Of a DNA stretch of 39,862 bases, positions 35,188-39,862 are shown in pieces. The stretch comes from Actinomycetes bacterium (lineage in GTDB: Bacteria > Actinomycetota > Actinomycetes > Streptosporangiales > Streptosporangiaceae), in the NCBI GenBank assembly GCA_025964615.1, contig JAOPYM010000272.1, positions 1 to 39,862 of the forward strand, given 5' to 3'. The position numbers were made by a program, and so were the translations under genes. The notes beneath the pieces were generated by a model that saw nothing but the letters and a program-made list of their open reading frames with translations, was not told where the DNA came from and ran no database searches. Each line of letters starts with the position of its first letter. Positions within the stretch are counted from its first letter, which is position 1.

Positions 35188-35210
35188 GTCGATCCCCTCA
35201 GCGGTGCGTC

Positions 35211-35239
35211 CGTATTCGTACCGTACGCGGCAATGTCAA
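35211..35239 (-). promoter_or_regulatory. Promoter of the GH15 gene
   Basis: On the minus strand a perfect TTGACA (35239-35234) is followed after 17 nt by AATACG (35216-35211), predicting a start near 35204 and a leader of about 17 nt. The -35 is strong, the -10 weak. Confidence 0.4.
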
Positions 35240-35328
35240 CGGCCGCCGGAGGTTCGGCCACGCGGTACCTACCTGTTGAGGGCCAGGCGGGCTCGGAAGT
35301 TAGCGCCAGGTAAGATGAGTTGTCCGAT

Positions 35329-35360
35329 AAGCACCTTCCAGGTAGGCCCAGAAGGTACTT
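35329..35360. promoter_or_regulatory. Inverted repeat upstream of the CBS-domain gene
   Basis: AAGCACCTTC (35329-35338) and GAAGGTACTT (35351-35360) are complementary in 9 of 10 positions around a 12-nt loop. It lies about 70 nt before the CBS gene and downstream of a -10-like TAAGAT (35311-35316), so it could be an operator or a leader hairpin. Confidence 0.4.
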
Positions 35361-35431
35361 AAAGCCTTCGCCTGAGGTCTTCCTGCCACGCCGTTTCCAT
35401 GCGACCTTGGCGAGAAGGAGGAGTGTGATAC

Positions 35432-35863
35432 ATGCGAATACGTGACATTCTTCGACGCAAGGGCGATGCGGTGGCGACGGTGCGGCCCGGCAGCACCGTG
35501 CGGGAGCTGCTGGCCACCCTGGCCGAACACAACATCGGCGCCGTCGTCGTCTCACCGGACGGCGTTGCCATCGGCGGCATCGCGTCCGAGCGTGACGTGG
35601 TGCGGCACATGCACAGGCGCGGCGCGGCGCTTCTTGATGCGCCGGTCTCAGAGATCATGACGGCCGAGGTCCGCACCTGCGGACCCGACGACGAGGTGGA
35701 TGGCCTACGGCACGTCATGACCGAACGCCGCATCCGGCACGTACCGGTCGTGGTGAACGACCGGCTGGTCGGCATCGTGAGCATCGGCGACATCGTCAAA
35801 AGTGCCATCGACGAACTGGAGACCGAGCGCGAGTACCTGGTGGGCTACCTCCAGCAGAGTTAG
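35432..35863 (+). CDS. Tandem CBS-domain protein
   Basis: A 143-residue stand-alone CBS pair. Repeat 1 spans about residues 8-65 (VRPGSTVRELLATLAEHNIG...IASERDVV) and repeat 2 about 72-130 (MTAEVRTCGPDD...VGIVSIGDIVK). Such proteins bind adenosine nucleotides and regulate partner enzymes; several in actinomycetes are dormancy or redox related, but nothing here identifies a partner. ATG 35432 follows AAGGAGGAG about 9 nt upstream. It converges on the MocR gene with a 10-nt gap, too short for a separate terminator. Confidence 0.9.
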   Translation: MRIRDILRRKGDAVATVRPGSTVRELLATLAEHNIGAVVVSPDGVAIGGIASERDVVRHMHRRGAALLDAPVSEIMTAEVRTCGPDDEVDGLRHVMTERRIRHVPVVVNDRLVGIVSIGDIVKSAIDELETEREYLVGYLQQS

Positions 35864-35873
35864 CGCCTGCGAA

Positions 35874-37319
35874 CTACACGTAGGCCGGGAGCGACCGGTG
35901 CGGAGGGGCGGACTCGACGTCACGGGCGGCGGCGGCGAGCCGTTCCACCGCCTCCCGCAGGACGTCCGGCGGCAGAACGTACGGGAGGCGCAGGTAGTCG
36001 TCGAGCATTCCGTCGGCGCCGAACGCGGGGCCCGGTACGGTCCGTACTCCATGCCGGATCCCGGCTTCGGCCAGCGGGGCCGCCACCGGGGCAGGTAGCC
36101 GGGCCCAGATCGACATCCCGCCGCGCGGCAGCGGGAACTCCCAGTCCGGCAGCCGCTCGCGGAGCGCGGCGGCCAGCGCGTCCCGGCTGGCGGCCAGTTC
36201 GGCCGCCCGCTGCGCGCGCACCTCGTCGACCCTGGCGAGGAGTTCGACGACGATCAGTTGCTCGAGGACCGGGCTGGCGATGTCGAGGCAGCCCCTGGCC
36301 ACGGCCAGCCGCGCTGCCATCGGGATGGTGGCCCGGATCCAGCCGATCCGCAGCCCGCCCCAGAAGAGCTTCGCGGCGGAGCCCACGCTGATCACCCGGC
36401 CGCCGGTGTCGTACGACGCGAGGGGCGCGGGCATGGCGGGCGAGTCGATGGGCAGCTCCGCGAACGTCTCGTCGGCGATCACCTGGGCGCCCGCGTACCT
36501 GGCCGCCTCCAGCACCGCGGCGCGCTGCGGGCCGGACATGAGATGCCCGGTCGGGTTCTGGAAGTCGGGGATCAGGTAGGCCAGCCGGACTGCGGCCTGT
36601 CGCAGGCTGCCGCCGGCCAGCTCGACGTCCCAGCCGCCGTTGACGCCTGCGGGGACAAGGCGGGCACCCGCCCGGCGGACCGCGTCCAGGGCGTGTGGAT
36701 AGGTCGGCGACTCGACCTGCACGGCGTCACCCGGGCTGATCAGCAGGTCGAGGAGCAGGGAAAGGGCCTGCTGCGCGCCCGTGGTCACGATGATCTGGGC
36801 GGGCGAGGTCGGCAGGCCCCGCGCGGCGTACCGGTCCGCGATGGCCTGCCGGAGCGGGAGTAGTCCGGCTGCGTCGTATCCGGGACCGGTGCTGTAGCGC
36901 GGAAGTTCGGCGACCGCCGCCGCCACGGCCTCCGCGAAGACGGCGGGTGCTCCGGGCGCTGCGCAGCCGAGGTCGATCACGTCGTCCTGCATGGCCGGGG
37001 TGTAGGCGGGCCCGAAAGCGGTGGACGCCGTGGACGACATCGGACCGGCGGGCAGCACGGTCCAGCTGCCCGCGCCCTGGCGGCTCTCCATGAACCCGTC
37101 CGCGCGCAGGGCGTCGTACGCTGCGGTGATCGTCGTACGGCTGCAGCCGAGCGCGGTGGCCAGGTCCCGTTCGGCGGGCAGGCGCAGGCGCAGCGGCAGC
37201 CGCCCGTCCAGGACCAGCGCGCGCACCGCCCGGGCCAGCGCGAGGTAGTACGGCCGTTCGGGCGGTACGTCACGGAGCAGCCGGGCCAGCTGCAGGCCGC
37301 TGATGTGGCGTGTGGTCAT
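35874..37319 (-). CDS. MocR/YczR-type regulator (GntR HTH fused to aminotransferase domain)
   Basis: A 481-residue MocR regulator. Residues about 20-88 form a GntR winged HTH (RLRLPAERDLATALGCSRTT); residues about 110-470 have the fold-type I aminotransferase shape. PDFQNPTG (251-258), Asp283 and the PLP-binding Lys317 (SAAKLFWGGLRIGW) are intact, so it should bind PLP. It is divergent from a YczE-like membrane protein gene, an arrangement known for YczR regulators. Direct repeats GCCACTTTG in the 59-bp spacer suit a MocR binding site. ATG 37319 is chosen because the frame upstream runs through the spacer and neighbour gene. Confidence 0.9.
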   Translation of the reverse strand: MTTRHISGLQLARLLRDVPPERPYYLALARAVRALVLDGRLPLRLRLPAERDLATALGCSRTTITAAYDALRADGFMESRQGAGSWTVLPAGPMSSTASTAFGPAYTPAMQDDVIDLGCAAPGAPAVFAEAVAAAVAELPRYSTGPGYDAAGLLPLRQAIADRYAARGLPTSPAQIIVTTGAQQALSLLLDLLISPGDAVQVESPTYPHALDAVRRAGARLVPAGVNGGWDVELAGGSLRQAAVRLAYLIPDFQNPTGHLMSGPQRAAVLEAARYAGAQVIADETFAELPIDSPAMPAPLASYDTGGRVISVGSAAKLFWGGLRIGWIRATIPMAARLAVARGCLDIASPVLEQLIVVELLARVDEVRAQRAAELAASRDALAAALRERLPDWEFPLPRGGMSIWARLPAPVAAPLAEAGIRHGVRTVPGPAFGADGMLDDYLRLPYVLPPDVLREAVERLAAAARDVESAPPHRSLPAYV

Positions 37320-37322
37320 AAG

Positions 37323-37363
37323 GCCACTTTGTCTGATTGGCTCTTCATTTACAAGCCACTTTG
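37323..37363. promoter_or_regulatory. Direct-repeat operator of the MocR/YczE pair
   Basis: GCCACTTTG occurs at 37323-37331 and 37355-37363, the same orientation and 32 bp apart (about three helical turns), in the 59-bp divergent spacer. Direct repeats are usual MocR sites. The first copy ends four bases from the regulator ATG, fitting autorepression. Confidence 0.65.
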
Positions 37364-37378
37364 CGACTGAATGGCCCC

Positions 37379-38020
37379 ATGACTCGCTTGATGGCGCGCC
37401 GCTTGCTGCAGCTCTACGCCGGATTGGCTCTGTACGGGCTGGGGATCGCTTTGCAGGTGTCCTCCAGGCTCGGGAACGATCCATGGGACGTCTTCCACCA
37501 GGGGCTGTCCCGCCGGTTCGGCTTGTCCATCGGCACGTGGATCATCATCGCGGGCGCCGTGGTGATGCTGCTGTGGATCCCGCTGCGGCAGCGGCCCGGC
37601 ATCGGGACCCTCAGCAATGTCGTGTTCCTCGGGCTCTTCGCCGACCTGTTCCTCTATCTGCTCCCGCATCCGGTGGGCGGCCCGGCGCGGTGGGCGTACC
37701 TGATCGCCGGGATCCTGGTCGGCGGATTCGCCACCGGCTGCTACATCGGCGCGGGACTCGGCCCCGGGCCCAGGGATGGTCTGATGACCGGCCTGGCCGC
37801 CCGGGGCCACTCGATCCGGGTGATCCGGACCGGGATCGAGGTGGGCGTGCTGGCGGTCGGCTGGCTGCTCGGCGGCACGGTCGGCATCGGCACCCTGCTG
37901 TACGCGGTGCTGATCGGGCCGCTCTCCCACGTGTTCATCCCGGCACTGGCGATCAGGCGGCCGGCCCCATCAGGCGCTGGGGCCGCGACCATGAACACAG
38001 CGCGAGCGCCGGCGAACTAG
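37379..38020 (+). CDS. yczE: YczE/YyaS/YitT-like membrane protein
   Basis: A 213-residue integral membrane protein with about five hydrophobic helices (around residues 10-30, 53-75, 82-102, 110-135 and 150-195). It has the YczE-type motifs RLGNDPWDVFHQGLS and GAGLGPGPRDGLMTGL, a repeat-like Gly-Pro-Asp pattern. Function of the family is unsettled; genomic pairing with a MocR regulator, seen here, is its best-known trait. ATG 37379 is chosen; the ribosome binding site is poor and an upstream TTG at 37337 is less likely. Its stop codon shares a CTAG with the stop of the convergent gene. Confidence 0.85.
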   Translation: MTRLMARRLLQLYAGLALYGLGIALQVSSRLGNDPWDVFHQGLSRRFGLSIGTWIIIAGAVVMLLWIPLRQRPGIGTLSNVVFLGLFADLFLYLLPHPVGGPARWAYLIAGILVGGFATGCYIGAGLGPGPRDGLMTGLAARGHSIRVIRTGIEVGVLAVGWLLGGTVGIGTLLYAVLIGPLSHVFIPALAIRRPAPSGAGAATMNTARAPAN

Positions 38021-39771
38021 CCGACCTTGAGCCTCGCCAGCAGGCGCATAGCGCCGGGTGAGATCCGGGAGATGAGGTAGCCGAGCCTGGCCTCGATGGT
38101 CACCGGGACGACCGCACGGTCGTCCCGGACGGCGGCCAGGATCTGCGCGGCCACCCGCTCTGGGCCGAAGTTGCGCAGCGCATAGGCCCGCTGGGCCCGT
38201 TTCCGGCTCCTGCTCTGGTCCTGCGCGGACTTCCCGACGAACTGGGAGGACCGGGTGATGCCGGTGTTGACGATGCCGGGGCAGATCGCGCTCACCCCGA
38301 TGCCCTGGCTCGCCAGGTCGGCCCGCAGGCACTCGCTGAGCATCAGCACCGCGGCCTTGCTGGTGCTGTAGGCGGGCAGGATCCGGGACGGGGTGAAGGC
38401 CGCCGCCGAGGCGGTGTTGACGATGTGCCCGCCCTCGCCGCGCTCGACCATCTGGGCGGCGAACAGCCGGGAGCCGTGGATGACGCCCCACAGGTTGACG
38501 TCCAGGACCTTGCGCCAGTCCTCGGGGGTGTGATCGAGGAACGAGCCGGCCATCCCGATCCCGGCATTGTTGACCACCACGTCCGGTACCCCGTGCTCGT
38601 GCCGTACCGCCTTGGCGAACTCCTCCATCGCCGCGGTGTCGGACACGTCGATCCGGTACGCGTGTGCGGTGGCGCCCAGCAGCCGGGCGAGTTCGGCCGT
38701 GTGCTCGGCGGTCTCCAGGTTCAGGTCGGCGGCCACGACCTGGGCCCCCTGCTCGGCGAAGGCCAGCACGGTCGCCCGCCCGATGCCGCTGCCCGCTCCG
38801 GTGACGACGACCAGGTCGCCCTCGAAGCGCCGGCGCTCGCTGCCGACCCTGGCATGGCGCAGCGCCCTGGTCTCGGTGTCGGTGAGCGTGCCGCCCTGCA
38901 CGTCGGTGATGTGCAGGGCGACCCAGCGGGCGATGACGTCGGGGTGGGTGCGCTGCACCCAGTGGCCGGCGTGGATCGGCCGCAGCCTCAGGTCCGGCAC
39001 CCACTTCTGCAGGCCCCCGACCAGGTGCGGCGAGACGAACAGGTCCTTCGTCGGCACGATGACCTGGACCGGCACGCCGGTACGGCGGTCGCCCGGATGG
39101 CGAAGCCGCTCCAGCATGTTCGCCCGGTACAGCCCGACTCCGGCGGCGCCGTCCCTGGCCAGGGTCTTGGCCGGATAGGTGCCGGTGGCGGGCACGCCTT
39201 CGACGACCTTCAGGATGCGGGTGAAGCGCTTGGCCCCGATCCTCCAGAGCAGCTCGGGCAGCACCGGGGTCTGGAAGGCGTAGATGTACCAGGACCGGAC
39301 GCCCTGCTGGGCGGCCAGCCTCAGGTTGTGCGGGCTGGGCCGCCGCAGCTTCGAGCGGGTCCAGTGCGCCACATGGTCCAGGCAGGGCCCGGAGAAGGAC
39401 GTGAATGAGGCGAACCGCTCCGGCATGGTACAGACGGCCTCCCAGGACTGGATGGCGCCCCAGTCGTGGGCGACCAGATGGACCTTCTTCCCCGGGGCGG
39501 CGACGGTGTCCAGCACGGCCGCCATGTCGGCCATCAGCTTCTCGAACGTGTAGTGCCCGCGCCCGGACGGCCGCGACGACCCGCCCGCTCCTCTGACGTC
39601 ATAGGTCACGACGTGGAAGCGGTCCTTGAGCCGTTCGACGAGTTCGTCCCAGACCGTGTGCGTATCCGGGTAGCCGTGCACGAGCAGCACGGTCTCGCCG
39701 GCCGGATCGCCGTCCTCGAAGACCGCCAGGTCGACCCCGTCACCCCGGACCGTGAACATTCTATTGGACAC
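38017..39771 (-). CDS. Alpha/beta-hydrolase fused to short-chain dehydrogenase (EphD-like)
   Basis: A 584-residue fusion. Residues about 1-295 are an epoxide-hydrolase-type alpha/beta hydrolase: HGYPD (32-36), nucleophile Asp103 in HDWG, and His270 in HAGHW. Residues about 315-580 are a classical SDR with TGAGSGIG (324-331), NNAG (401-404), Ser455, and Tyr468-x3-Lys472. Both active sites look intact. The order and length match M. tuberculosis EphD, linked to mycolate and lipid metabolism; here the substrate is unknown. Start GTG 39771 or ATG 39759; neither has a clear ribosome binding site. It converges on the YczE gene with a 4-nt overlap. Confidence 0.88.
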   Translation of the reverse strand: MSNRMFTVRGDGVDLAVFEDGDPAGETVLLVHGYPDTHTVWDELVERLKDRFHVVTYDVRGAGGSSRPSGRGHYTFEKLMADMAAVLDTVAAPGKKVHLVAHDWGAIQSWEAVCTMPERFASFTSFSGPCLDHVAHWTRSKLRRPSPHNLRLAAQQGVRSWYIYAFQTPVLPELLWRIGAKRFTRILKVVEGVPATGTYPAKTLARDGAAGVGLYRANMLERLRHPGDRRTGVPVQVIVPTKDLFVSPHLVGGLQKWVPDLRLRPIHAGHWVQRTHPDVIARWVALHITDVQGGTLTDTETRALRHARVGSERRRFEGDLVVVTGAGSGIGRATVLAFAEQGAQVVAADLNLETAEHTAELARLLGATAHAYRIDVSDTAAMEEFAKAVRHEHGVPDVVVNNAGIGMAGSFLDHTPEDWRKVLDVNLWGVIHGSRLFAAQMVERGEGGHIVNTASAAAFTPSRILPAYSTSKAAVLMLSECLRADLASQGIGVSAICPGIVNTGITRSSQFVGKSAQDQSRSRKRAQRAYALRNFGPERVAAQILAAVRDDRAVVPVTIEARLGYLISRISPGAMRLLARLKVG

Positions 39772-39793
39772 ACAGTCAATTAAGTCGGAAACC

Positions 39794-39810
39794 TTGAACC
39801 TAGGTCAAGC
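39794..39810. promoter_or_regulatory. Dyad upstream of the EphD-like gene
   Basis: CTTGA and TCAAG flank a centre holding the palindrome CCTAGG. On the minus strand it includes TTGACC, with a TTAATT 19 nt downstream, a long spacer reminiscent of MerR-family promoters. The dyad covers the -35 rather than the spacer, so the assignment is weak. Confidence 0.3.
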
Positions 39811-39834
39811 CCCTCTCGTCGAGTCGTGGCGTTT

Positions 39835-39862
39835 CCCGCACCGTTTCCGCTTCAGGTGCGGG
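39835..39862. terminator. Hairpin at the right edge, probably ending or leading a gene outside the window
   Basis: CCCGCACC (39835-39842) pairs perfectly with GGTGCGGG (39855-39862) around a 12-nt loop. The window ends at its last base, so its context cannot be judged. Confidence 0.35.

Noticed and set aside
35300-35365. tRNA-like fold upstream of the CBS gene
   Set aside because: A single hairpin is present, but there is no acceptor stem, T-loop consensus or anticodon arm.
39761-39778. ATTG...CAAT partial dyad at the EphD-like start as a TetR operator
   Set aside because: Only four bases of each arm match and the centre does not pair. No TetR gene is visible.

Overview
The window is high-GC DNA with short or overlapping intergenic spacing, GTG/TTG starts and an SUF operon of the actinobacterial type (sufR, sufB, sufD, Rieske ferredoxin, sufC, sufS, sufU, sufT-like). 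An acVLRF1-type release factor and an EphD-like fusion also point to a filamentous actinomycete. The order Streptosporangiales is my guess; no rRNA or other taxonomic marker is present to prove it. I saw no tRNA, CRISPR array, transposase or phage gene.

Layout. 1-239: 3' end of a carbamate kinase gene. 421-6926: the Fe-S cluster assembly operon, with a candidate iron box, a SufR operator over the start of sufR, and stop/start overlaps at most junctions. 7071-16506: mixed housekeeping genes (degenerate EAL protein, small membrane proteins, acVLRF1, VOC protein, ABC-F ATPase, small HTH protein, enoyl-CoA hydratase, ABC exporter, lipoprotein). 16516-31370: an apparent catabolic and uptake region. 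It holds a hydroxyacid-oxoacid transhydrogenase (HOT) translationally coupled to a FAD/Fe-S D-2-hydroxyacid dehydrogenase, a divergent GntR regulator, a two-subunit molybdenum hydroxylase, a branched-chain-amino-acid-type ABC importer whose operon ends in a beta-hydroxyacid dehydrogenase, and a signal-less substrate-binding-like protein. 31376-39771: sulfotransferase, unknown protein, GH15 glycosidase, CBS protein, a MocR regulator divergent from a YczE-type membrane protein, and an alpha/beta-hydrolase-SDR fusion (EphD-like).

How genes may work together. HOT would oxidise 4-hydroxybutyrate with 2-oxoglutarate, giving succinate semialdehyde and D-2-hydroxyglutarate. The overlapping FAD/Fe-S enzyme resembles D-2-hydroxyglutarate/D-lactate dehydrogenases and could regenerate 2-oxoglutarate. 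The divergent liv-type promoter region carries two LacI-type operators in inverted orientation, each placed on a recognisable promoter, although no LacI gene is in the window. The imported substrate is unknown.

Outside the genes, the most unusual structure is a family of GC-rich palindromic elements in three intergenic regions (about 6951-7044, 10429-10532 and 15473-15517). Two copies share a 40-nt segment with one mismatch, in opposite orientation.
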